Assembly (NCBI GenBank): GCA_944325445.1
Contig: CALVAG010000001.1
Coordinates: 1-55,651 of the forward strand
From: an uncultured Bacteroidales bacterium
Lineage (GTDB): Bacteria > Bacteroidota > Bacteroidia > Bacteroidales > UBA932
Direction of reading: 5' to 3'
Length of the DNA stretch: 55,651 nucleotides
Shown here: positions 16,771 through 24,367 of the stretch, piece after piece
How the letters are laid out: every line of letters starts with the position of its first letter
How positions within the stretch are numbered: position 1 is the stretch's first letter
Made by a program: the position numbers and the translations under genes
Notes under the pieces: generated by a model
Database searches by the model: none
What the model was told of the DNA's origin: nothing
Seen by the model: only the letters and a program-made list of their open reading frames with translations

Positions 16771-19227
16771 TTAAATTGTTAATATGTCGTTCAATATTCC
16801 GCCGGCTGTCTGTACCGCACCGGCTCCCGCACCTTTGATTACTATGCCGTTCGGATAGAAAAGCGATGTAATGGCAAAGGCATTGTCGCTTCCTTCTATT
16901 GCATAGAACGGATGCGAACTCTCTACGGCTGTAAGGGATACCTTGCAGAGCGGTTTGCCACCCTCTTTTTCCGCAGCCTTGTAACAGGCTGCAAAGCGGA
17001 GCCTCTTTCCTGCCGAAACGGCCTTTCCGTAGAGCTCTTTCATTTGAGGCTCATACTCCTCCAGCTTTTTGTAAAATTCATCCATGGAGCGCCCCGGGTC
17101 TATTATCTCTTCAGGCAGAATGCCTTTGAATTCGACATCTGCGCGCTCTATCCTTATGCCTGCCTGCCTTGCCGAGATTATGAACTTGCGCATCACATCG
17201 CTGCCGGAAAGGTCCGTTCTCGGGTCCGGCTCCGTGTAACCGAGTTCCTTCGCCCTCTTTACAAGGGAGGCAAAAGAGCAGCTGCTGTCGTAATTGCTTA
17301 AAAGATAATTGAGGGTGCCGCTTACGATTCCTTCGAATCCGGTGATTTTATCTCCTGCGTTTACAAGCTGCGAAATTGTCCCCAGTACCGGAAGCGCGGC
17401 GCACACGGTCGTCTCATATTTAAATGAAACCCCCTCTTTCCTTGCGCTTGAAAGCAGTTCGTCGTAAAAATCCTGGGAGAGCGAACATGCGATTTTGTTG
17501 CAGGCTACGACAGAATATTTGTGGCGGAAAAGGTCTGTATATGCCGAGGCTATGCTTCTGCTTGCAGTACAGTCCACGAAGATGGAGTTGCCGAGCTGCA
17601 TCTGATAAAGCGCGGCAAGATAACCGTTTTCGCTATTGTCGTCTCCCTCCTCGAGTTTCGAACAGAGGTCTCCGCTTATTCCATTCCTGTCTACCACATA
17701 TCTTCTGCTGTTTCCTATACCGCAGATTACGAGTTCCTTTCCGCACCTGTCTGCAATCGGCCTGCCCTGTTTGCGTATAATTTCGACAAGCGCCTTTGCA
17801 ACTGTACCGTAACCTGCGATGAACAGATTGACCCTGTTGCTGCTTTCACTGAAAAATTCGTTGTGAATGGTTCTTATAGCATCGTTTACATCCTCTGTCC
17901 TGACTACTGCCGAAACGTTCTTTTCAGAAGAGCCCTGGGCTATAGCCCTTATGTTAATCCCTTCCCTGCCGAGTGCATCGAACATCTTTCCGCTGGCGCC
18001 GGACTGGTTTTTCATGTCATCTCCTACAAGGGATATTATGGAGAATCCCTTTTCTACTCTGAGAGGATCTACCTTGCCCAATGAGATTTCATATGCAAAA
18101 AGTTCGTCGGAAGCCTTTTTTGCAAGGTCCGCATCCTTTTCGTCAATGGCTATGCACATGGTATGTACCGATGATGCCTGGGTGATGAGAATAATGTTTA
18201 TGTTGTTTTTGCTCAGAGTGTCGAACAGTCTGCTGGAGTAGCCGGGAATGCCGACCATGCCGCTTCCCTCCATGGAGAGCAGCGCTATCTTGTTGGAGCT
18301 CGAGATTCCTCTTATTTTGCTCTTCCCCTCGGGCGGATTGCGTTCTATGAGCGTTCCCGGGTCATCGGGGGCGAATGTATTCTTTACATATATGGGAGTT
18401 CCCTGTTTTACTACGGGCTGTATTGTGGGCGGATAGACTACCTTCGCCCCGAAGTGCGAAAGTTCCAGGGCCTCTTTGTACGAGATATTCCTGATGGGTT
18501 TTGCATCAGGGACTATGCGCGGGTCTGCGGTCATCATTCCGCATACATCAGTCCATATTTCCAGTCTGCGGGCCTGTGCCCCCACTGCAATTATGGAGGC
18601 GGTGTAATCCGATCCGCCGCGTCCGAGCGTGGTTGTCCTGCCCATCATATCCATGGCTATGAAGCCCGGGAGAATGTAGAGCGAAGTGTTGTTGCTGTCG
18701 AAATACTGTCTGATATTGTTGAATGTAATATCTGTTATGACGGAGTTCTTGCCGCCTGCCGGCTCGGTCTTTATAAGTTCCCTCGAGTCTTTCCATTTAT
18801 GGCTGATGTTCAGCGATTTGAGCTTTGCGCTTATGATTTTTGTCGAGAGAAGCTCCCCGAAACTCACTATGTGGTCGAGGCTGAAATCGCTCAACTCCTT
18901 GAGAAGGTAGACTCCTTTGCAAATCTCCCTCAATTTTTCGAAGAGCCCGTTGCATTCTGCCTTTATGTCGTCGCTTTCCTGCAACGGAATGAGATTGTCT
19001 ATAAGTTCTATATGTCTTTTCAACAGGGCGTCTATCTGGCCGGTGTAGCCGTTGTCCTGGGCCAGGGCCGCCTTGCCTATCGCTATCAGGGCATCGGTGC
19101 ATCCGCTTATCGCAGATGAGACTACAACCGTCTTATCCTTTGTCAATGCCTGTTTTACGATCTCGATTACCCTTGTGATGTTTTCGGCATTGGCTACTGA
19201 AGAGCCGCCGAATTTGAGTACTTGCAT
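16771..19227 (-). CDS. thrA: Bifunctional aspartokinase / homoserine dehydrogenase
   Basis: This 818-residue fusion catalyses the first and third steps from aspartate. The aspartokinase half starts MQVLKFGGSSVANAENITR, with GRGGSDYTASI near residue 205. Two ACT-type regulatory segments follow at about 310-455 (LLSMEGSGMVGIPG, then ISLVGDDMKNQSGASGKMF). The homoserine dehydrogenase half begins with the NAD(P) loop in LFIAGYGTVAKALVEII near 470 and contains VACNKIACS and FEGIVSGTLNYLLS. The ACT domains imply feedback by threonine or a related amino acid. It starts one base after the metX stop and leads into asd. Confidence 0.96.
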   Translation of the reverse strand: MQVLKFGGSSVANAENITRVIEIVKQALTKDKTVVVSSAISGCTDALIAIGKAALAQDNGYTGQIDALLKRHIELIDNLIPLQESDDIKAECNGLFEKLREICKGVYLLKELSDFSLDHIVSFGELLSTKIISAKLKSLNISHKWKDSRELIKTEPAGGKNSVITDITFNNIRQYFDSNNTSLYILPGFIAMDMMGRTTTLGRGGSDYTASIIAVGAQARRLEIWTDVCGMMTADPRIVPDAKPIRNISYKEALELSHFGAKVVYPPTIQPVVKQGTPIYVKNTFAPDDPGTLIERNPPEGKSKIRGISSSNKIALLSMEGSGMVGIPGYSSRLFDTLSKNNINIILITQASSVHTMCIAIDEKDADLAKKASDELFAYEISLGKVDPLRVEKGFSIISLVGDDMKNQSGASGKMFDALGREGINIRAIAQGSSEKNVSAVVRTEDVNDAIRTIHNEFFSESSNRVNLFIAGYGTVAKALVEIIRKQGRPIADRCGKELVICGIGNSRRYVVDRNGISGDLCSKLEEGDDNSENGYLAALYQMQLGNSIFVDCTASRSIASAYTDLFRHKYSVVACNKIACSLSQDFYDELLSSARKEGVSFKYETTVCAALPVLGTISQLVNAGDKITGFEGIVSGTLNYLLSNYDSSCSFASLVKRAKELGYTEPDPRTDLSGSDVMRKFIISARQAGIRIERADVEFKGILPEEIIDPGRSMDEFYKKLEEYEPQMKELYGKAVSAGKRLRFAACYKAAEKEGGKPLCKVSLTAVESSHPFYAIEGSDNAFAITSLFYPNGIVIKGAGAGAVQTAGGILNDILTI

Positions 19228-19228
19228 A

Positions 19229-20290
19229 TTATAAAATCTCCTTTAAAATATTTGCTATCTGTTTCCATTCAAGTAAAAAGCCGTCGTGTCCGTAAAGGGA
19301 GGTAATCTCCCGGTATATCCCGTTCTTTACGTGGCTTGCAATATATTTCTGTTCTTCTGAGGGAAAGAGGATGTCGCTGTCTATCCCTACGCATATTACA
19401 TTGGCGTTTATCATGTTGAGTGCTGTCTCCACTCCGCCCCTGCCGCGCCCTATATTGTGGCTGTCCGTGAGGTTGAGCATCGATAGGTAGGAGTAGGCAT
19501 CGAAACGCCTTACAAGCTTCTGTCCCTGATACTGCTGGTATGAGGCTGCCTTATGGTTCCAGATTATCTCGTTGCTCGTTTCATATTGGGATTTGTTGTA
19601 GCCCTGATAGCTCCTGTAGGAGATAAGGGCTATGGAACGGGCTGCCGCGAGTCCCTTGGCCCCTCCTTTGGCAACGATTTCCCCGTTTTTTATCGAGAAT
19701 TCCTGCCCTTCAAAGGTAGGGTCCGAGAAGAGCGCCATTCTCTGCGATTCGTTGAAGGCATTTCCCCAGGGGGTTATTCTTGCATTGCATGCAAGCAGGG
19801 CCACGTTTTTTATTACATCCCGTCTCGAAATGCTCCACTCTATGGCCTGGAATCCCCCTACGGACCCTCCTATGAGCAGGTCTATCTCCTTTATCCCGAG
19901 ATATTCTCTCAGCATGTCGAGGGTTGCTACGATGTCCCGTACGGTCGTTTTGGGAAAATCGAGCAGGTACGGCTTCCCGGTTTCCGGATTTATTGAGAGC
20001 GGTGAGGTGGAGCCGTAGCATGAACCTATAAGATTGGCGCATACTATGGTGTATTTGCGCGGGTCCAGAAACTTGCCTTCGCCTACCAGATCTTCCCACC
20101 ATTCGCAGGGGTTGGAGTTGGCGGTAAGGGCATGGGTTATCCAGACAACCTTCTTCCCCCTCTGCTCGGTGCTCTGCTCCCCGTCGGAATCCCACTCCCT
20201 CGAAATGTGGTAGCAGATGGTGATATCCTTCAATATCTCCTTGCTTTCCAGTACGAATTCTCCGCTATGTCTGAAAAATCTCTTTTCCAC
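19229..20290 (-). CDS. metX: Homoserine O-acetyltransferase
   Basis: This is a 353-residue alpha/beta hydrolase-fold enzyme that acetylates homoserine with acetyl-CoA, committing it to methionine. The catalytic triad is visible as Ser143 in LIGGSVGGFQAIEW, Asp306 in GIDSDILFP and His335 in YGHDGFLLEW. The family segments THALTANSN and NLIGSCYGSTSP are also present. It follows metY after 12 bases and is followed by thrA after one base. Some MetX-fold enzymes use succinyl-CoA, and the donor cannot be read with certainty here. Confidence 0.95.
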   Translation of the reverse strand: MEKRFFRHSGEFVLESKEILKDITICYHISREWDSDGEQSTEQRGKKVVWITHALTANSNPCEWWEDLVGEGKFLDPRKYTIVCANLIGSCYGSTSPLSINPETGKPYLLDFPKTTVRDIVATLDMLREYLGIKEIDLLIGGSVGGFQAIEWSISRRDVIKNVALLACNARITPWGNAFNESQRMALFSDPTFEGQEFSIKNGEIVAKGGAKGLAAARSIALISYRSYQGYNKSQYETSNEIIWNHKAASYQQYQGQKLVRRFDAYSYLSMLNLTDSHNIGRGRGGVETALNMINANVICVGIDSDILFPSEEQKYIASHVKNGIYREITSLYGHDGFLLEWKQIANILKEIL

Positions 20291-20302
20291 AATATGACAG
20301 CT

Positions 20303-21583
20303 CTATTTTATTATGCTTAATGCCTGATCCAAGTCGTTTATAATGTCGTCTATATCTTCAATCCCTACGCAAAGCCTGAGCGTTCCCGGTTTTATGCCTA
20401 CATTGAGCAGCTCCTTGTCTGTCATCTGGCTGTGTGTTGTCGTGGCCGGGTGTGCCACCAGGGATTTGTTGTCTCCGAGGTTTGCCAAAAGGGTGAAGAT
20501 TTCCAGCTTCTCGACCGCTTTTGCCGTGCTCTCCCTGTCTGCCTTGAGATCCACTATTATAATGCCTCCGAAACCGTGTTTCAGGTATTTTTTCGCATTT
20601 TCGTGGCTCGGATGGTTTTCGAGTCCCGGATAGCAGACCCTTTCCACCTTGGGATTGGCCTGCAGCCACTCTGCAAGTTTGAGCGCATTGTCGCAAACCC
20701 TTTGGGCCCTTAATGAAAGGGTTTCCAATCCTGTAAGCAGAAGGAATGAGTTGAACGGGCTGAGCGAGCAGCCGATGTCTCTCAACCCTTCGTTGCGGGC
20801 CCTTACCCCAAAGGCATCCTTCTTCGAGTATTCGTAATAGCTTAATCCGTTGTGGGCAGCCACAGGTTCGGTAAATTGCGGAAAGCGGCCCGATGCCCAG
20901 TCGAATTTTCCGGCATCCAGAAGTACGCCGGCGATAGAGTTTCCATGGCCGCAAATCCATTTCGTGGCAGAGTGCGTTATTACATCGGCTCCGAGGTCTG
21001 CCGGTGTGCAGACATAGCCTCCGCAGCCTACGGTATTATCTACCATAAGCGGAATCCCGTGTTTGCGGCATACATCTGCAAGCAGTTCGAAATCCGGTAC
21101 CGACAGGTCTGAATTTGCAATGCTCTCAACATATATTCCCTTTGTTTTGTCGTCTATCAGGGACTCCAGCTCCGCCCTGTTTTTGCAACTGCTGAACTTT
21201 ACATCTATTCCCAAACGCGGGAGCGTTACCTTGAACTGGTTGAATGTGCCCCCGTAGAGAGAGATGAAGCTTATAATATTGTCGCCGGCCTGGCATAGAT
21301 TTATGACCGCCAGGAATTGGGCGCTCATTCCAGATGAGACAGCCACTGCATTGGAGCAGTTTTCAAGTGCGGCAATCCTCCTTTCGAAGGCAGCGGTAGT
21401 AGGGTTGGTAAGTCTTGAATAGATGTTTCCCTCCTCTTCCAGGGTAAAGAGTCTGCGTCCGTGTTCTATATTTTTGAATGCGTATGCTGCGGTTTGGTAA
21501 ATCGGCGTTGCACAAGCGCCCGTTGTGGGGTCCGGAGTATTTCCGGCATGTACCTGAAGAGTATCGAATTTATATTTTGCCAT
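20303..21583 (-). CDS. metY: O-acetylhomoserine sulfhydrylase (aminocarboxypropyltransferase)
   Basis: This 426-residue PLP enzyme makes homocysteine from O-acetylhomoserine and sulfide. The start MAKYKFDTLQVHAGNTPDPTTGA gives the family N-terminus; an earlier ATG would add 17 unrelated residues. Visible features are YSRLTNPT, the cofactor-binding VSSGMSAQ, and the PLP Lys208 in THSATKWICGHGNS. It is the first gene of the operon. The 200-base leader ahead of it carries a consensus promoter, a short Met-containing reading frame and a terminator hairpin. Confidence 0.96.
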   Translation of the reverse strand: MAKYKFDTLQVHAGNTPDPTTGACATPIYQTAAYAFKNIEHGRRLFTLEEEGNIYSRLTNPTTAAFERRIAALENCSNAVAVSSGMSAQFLAVINLCQAGDNIISFISLYGGTFNQFKVTLPRLGIDVKFSSCKNRAELESLIDDKTKGIYVESIANSDLSVPDFELLADVCRKHGIPLMVDNTVGCGGYVCTPADLGADVITHSATKWICGHGNSIAGVLLDAGKFDWASGRFPQFTEPVAAHNGLSYYEYSKKDAFGVRARNEGLRDIGCSLSPFNSFLLLTGLETLSLRAQRVCDNALKLAEWLQANPKVERVCYPGLENHPSHENAKKYLKHGFGGIIIVDLKADRESTAKAVEKLEIFTLLANLGDNKSLVAHPATTTHSQMTDKELLNVGIKPGTLRLCVGIEDIDDIINDLDQALSIIK

Positions 21584-21688
21584 TTTCTGGATTTTAGGTT
21601 TGACTTTTGTAAGATGGGTGAAGCACAAGTGCATATCACAAGCTATGCTTGATTGGAATACACAATATATGTCTTCTGTTTGGGAAAT

Positions 21689-21717
21689 AAAAAAGGTGAT
21701 GCATCTTAACGATGCAT
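21689..21717 (-). terminator. Intrinsic terminator in the metY leader (attenuator)
   Basis: On the minus strand ATGCATC (21717-21711), loop GTTAA and GATGCAT (21705-21699) form a perfect 7-base-pair stem. It is followed by CACC and six T (21694-21689), with another T-run soon after. The hairpin lies about 105 bases before the metY ATG, so it would stop transcription ahead of the operon. A competing small hairpin, ATGC-GAAT-GCAT, uses the left arm and would block it. Confidence 0.75.
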
Positions 21718-21759
21718 TCGCATGGTCATTGCGCCGATGATATGATTCGCACCCTGCAT
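21706..21759 (-). CDS. Putative Met-containing leader peptide of the met operon
   Basis: A 17-codon reading frame, MQGANHIIGAMTMRMHR, ends with TAA inside the loop of the terminator hairpin. Met codons are clustered at positions 11, 13 and 15, immediately before and at the left arm of the stem. A ribosome slowed there for lack of Met-tRNA would cover the left arm and prevent termination, as in classical amino-acid attenuation. The frame starts about 25 bases from the predicted transcription start. There is no strong Shine-Dalgarno, as usual in this phylum. Three regulatory Met codons is fewer than in the best known leaders, so the call is not certain. Confidence 0.6.
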   Translation of the reverse strand: MQGANHIIGAMTMRMHR

Positions 21760-21790
21760 GTGAATATTACCGAATAGTAATTACAAGGTA

Positions 21791-21821
21791 CAAAATTATG
21801 CAATAAATTTTAATTGCCAAA
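21791..21821 (-). promoter_or_regulatory. Consensus promoter of the metY-metX-thrA-asd operon
   Basis: On the minus strand TTTG (21821-21818) and TAATTTTG (21798-21791) are separated by exactly 19 bases, a full match to the Bacteroidetes -33/-7 consensus. The -33 box lies inside the last codons of the hydrogenase gene. The predicted RNA has a leader of about 200 bases before metY. Confidence 0.75.
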
Positions 21822-23264
21822 ATCTTTTGTGATTTTGTTCAGTTCCGTTACAATCTGCCTTTGGGAGGTCGCCTTGTCTGTATAGATACATGGTCCGGTT
21901 ACGCAACCGCCTTCGCATGCCATTACCTCCACGAACGGAGCAGGAGCCTTGGCTGTCTTTGCGTAAAGCCTGAGCAGCCCTATGTTTTTCTTGTCGAGAT
22001 TTGCAACTTTCACCGTATTCAGGTTGTTTTGTGCAAGATATGATTTGACTGCACCTATGACTCCTCCGCTTTGCGCGAACCCGTGAGCCTCCCTTACGGA
22101 TTCAAAACTCATCTTGTAGGGCTCTGCCGTATTTATGTCTATGTCCATGCCGTCTATAATAGAACCCAACTCTTCGAAGGTGAGGGTATAGTCTACATCA
22201 GGATTGAGCTTTACCTCTTTCCTCTTTGCTATGCACGGCCCTATGAATACGAGTTTGGCATCGGGATATTTCTCTTTTGCAATCTTTGCGGTATAGTACA
22301 TCGGGGAACCTGTCGTAGAGATATATTTCTTTATCTCGGGAATGTGCTTTTCCGCAAGCTGTATGTATGAAGGGCAGCAGCTTGTAGTCATGAACGGTTG
22401 CCCCTCCTTTATCTTCTCCATGAGTTCGTGCGCCTCGTTTACGGTGGTATCCATAGCGCCCTGCGCCACCTCTATTACATCCGTAAACCCTATAGCCTTT
22501 ATTGCACCGTAGACATTTTCAATGGGGACAGTGAATTGTGCCAGAATAGAGGGGGCCACCATTGCAATGACCTTGTTGCCCTTCCTTATATTCTGGAGCA
22601 CATCGAAAACCTGCGAAATCTCGAAGATGGCTCCGAACGGGCAGGCATTTATACATTTGCCGCAATAGATGCACTTTGAATCGTCTATGTGCTCTATGCC
22701 GTTCTCATCCTTGCTTATGGCCTTTACCGGACAGACATTTTCGCAGGGAATGGGGATATATACTATTGCATGGTACGGACAGTTGGCATAGCACTTGCCG
22801 CAACTTATGCAGTAGTCGTGGTCTATCTCGGCCTTCCCTTCCGAATTGAAGCGTATTGCATCCTTGGGACAGCTAAGGTAGCAGCTTCTCGCCACACATC
22901 CTCTGCAGAGATTGGTTATGACATAATTGACCTGCACGCAGGAAGAACATGCCTCGTCTATTACGCACATTATATTCTCTTTCGGATTTTTTTCTCTCTC
23001 CAATGCGAGTCTGGCATAGTGGGAAAGCGGTGTGAGCTCGTCTGTCTCATCGCTCATGTCGAACCCTAAAAGCGGAAATGTCTTGTACTTCCATACTGCG
23101 CGCTCCTTATGGACGCAGCAACGGCCCATTACCTTGGCCTTTCTCGGTGAAAGTTTTATCGGGAGTCTGTCTATTTCGTCTATTAAAGAGTTCTCTTTCC
23201 ATAATTTAACAAGAGTGGCCAAAAGCTTGTGGCGCACTATCATCACATTATTTGTAAATGCCAT
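21810..23264 (-). CDS. [FeFe] hydrogenase, group B, monomeric with ferredoxin domains
   Basis: This 484-residue protein carries the H-cluster motifs in group B form: L1 TTSCCPSY, L2 IGPCIAKRKE and L3 MACEGGCVTGPC. Upstream of them lie two [4Fe-4S] ferredoxin motifs, CISCGKCYANCP and CIYCGKCINACP, plus an extra CENVCP. A further Cys-rich segment (CSSCVQVNYVITNLCRGC) lies near residue 110. The N-terminal 100 residues show no known domain to me. Group B enzymes are found in anaerobic Bacteroidetes and Firmicutes; their physiological direction is poorly defined. No maturase genes (hydE, hydF, hydG) are in the window. The gene lies 69 bases after the AraC regulator on the same strand. Confidence 0.9.
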   Translation of the reverse strand: MAFTNNVMIVRHKLLATLVKLWKENSLIDEIDRLPIKLSPRKAKVMGRCCVHKERAVWKYKTFPLLGFDMSDETDELTPLSHYARLALEREKNPKENIMCVIDEACSSCVQVNYVITNLCRGCVARSCYLSCPKDAIRFNSEGKAEIDHDYCISCGKCYANCPYHAIVYIPIPCENVCPVKAISKDENGIEHIDDSKCIYCGKCINACPFGAIFEISQVFDVLQNIRKGNKVIAMVAPSILAQFTVPIENVYGAIKAIGFTDVIEVAQGAMDTTVNEAHELMEKIKEGQPFMTTSCCPSYIQLAEKHIPEIKKYISTTGSPMYYTAKIAKEKYPDAKLVFIGPCIAKRKEVKLNPDVDYTLTFEELGSIIDGMDIDINTAEPYKMSFESVREAHGFAQSGGVIGAVKSYLAQNNLNTVKVANLDKKNIGLLRLYAKTAKAPAPFVEVMACEGGCVTGPCIYTDKATSQRQIVTELNKITKDFGN

Positions 23265-23292
23265 AAGTTTCGCGTGTGGTTTAGATATTTTA

Positions 23293-23300
23293 CAAAAATA
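23293..23300 (-). promoter_or_regulatory. Possible -7 box of the hydrogenase gene
   Basis: On the minus strand TATTTTTG fits TAnnTTTG and lies 28 bases before the ATG. The -33 position reads GTTG rather than TTTG. Confidence 0.35.
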
Positions 23301-23333
23301 GGAAAATTAAGACAAAATGCAACCCCGGAAGGG

Positions 23334-24191
23334 TTAATTATTTCTATACTCCAGAGGAGTCATCTTTACATATTCCAAAAAGAATCTGTTGAATGCGGTT
23401 GCGCTGAACCCGAGCGATTTTGCAATTTTATTGATTTTTTCGTCGCCGTTCTTCAATTGGGCTTTGGCATCCATTATTATGAACTCCCTTATTATATCCT
23501 GGGCCGTTTTTCCGGTAGCTTTTTTAATGGTAGCGCAGAAATGGGAGAGCGTGAGCCCGATTTCATTCGCATAAAAGGAGACTTTGTGCTCCTGTTTGTA
23601 ATTTTCGAAGACCAGCTGCAGGAACTCCTTTAATACTGCATATTCGCGCGGCTTTTTCTTCTCATCTTCCTTGAAATCCGCGAATGTGTTTTCGTATATG
23701 ATTTTCAGGGTATTGTAGAATATATCCATGATGGATGCGATAATCTGCTTGTTGAAGAGCTGTATCTGGCCGTTTTCGGCCTTGATCAGAAGCGAGAAGG
23801 TATCTACGAAAAATGCGGCGTTGCTCTCCGGAAGCGGTATTATAGGATGGATGAGGGCAATCGACAGGTGGTCTGTCATATACTTCCAGTAGTTCATGGC
23901 CTGGATGAAATTGGAGGAGAATCCCATGAAGGCGACCCTTGCATCGCTGCTCGCGGAGTGTATCTGGATAAAGCTCCCGGGGATTATGACCACGAAATCA
24001 TTCTCCTTTACGGTGTATTCGTGAAGGTTGAGGGTGACCTTTATCTCGCCTTTTATACATAGTGCAAAAATCCCGGCCTTGATCTGGCACGGAAACATTT
24101 TGTAAAGTTGCAGGATATTGCCGCGGATGTTGTCGTCCACCAAAAAGTCGACAGGCAAATCAAAGAGCGGAATGGTTTCGTTTATGCTCAT
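23334..24191 (-). CDS. AraC family transcriptional regulator
   Basis: This is a 285-residue protein. The C-terminal 100 residues form the double helix-turn-helix of the AraC family: FYANEIGLTLSHFCATIKKATGKTAQDIIREFIIMDAKAQL, then INKIAKSLGFSATAFNRFFLEYVKMTPLEYR. The N-terminal half has the cupin-like sensing fold expected (VKENDFVVIIPGSFIQIHS). It is upstream of the hydrogenase gene on the same strand and divergent from the surface-lipoprotein locus starting at 24368. It may regulate either, and the layout does not decide between them. Confidence 0.93.
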   Translation of the reverse strand: MSINETIPLFDLPVDFLVDDNIRGNILQLYKMFPCQIKAGIFALCIKGEIKVTLNLHEYTVKENDFVVIIPGSFIQIHSASSDARVAFMGFSSNFIQAMNYWKYMTDHLSIALIHPIIPLPESNAAFFVDTFSLLIKAENGQIQLFNKQIIASIMDIFYNTLKIIYENTFADFKEDEKKKPREYAVLKEFLQLVFENYKQEHKVSFYANEIGLTLSHFCATIKKATGKTAQDIIREFIIMDAKAQLKNGDEKINKIAKSLGFSATAFNRFFLEYVKMTPLEYRNN

Positions 24192-24367
24192 CTCTTTGCT
24201 CGGTTTTGATTGTTATTTTTTGCGAAAATAGCGGTTTTTTCTCAAAAAAATAGTAAAATCGACAAATTTGTATATAAAATCGTGCGATATGCTATTGTTA
24301 TATCAATTTTTTTGACGGACTTTTGCACCGTACTTGAAAGTGCGTTATGAAATTTAATCTTTTAATT

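Noticed and set aside
21584..21809. SAM riboswitch before metY
   Set aside because: The leader has neither the SAM-I four-way junction core nor the SAM-II pseudoknot pattern as I know them. The short frame and terminator explain the region better. A covariance-model search could overturn this.
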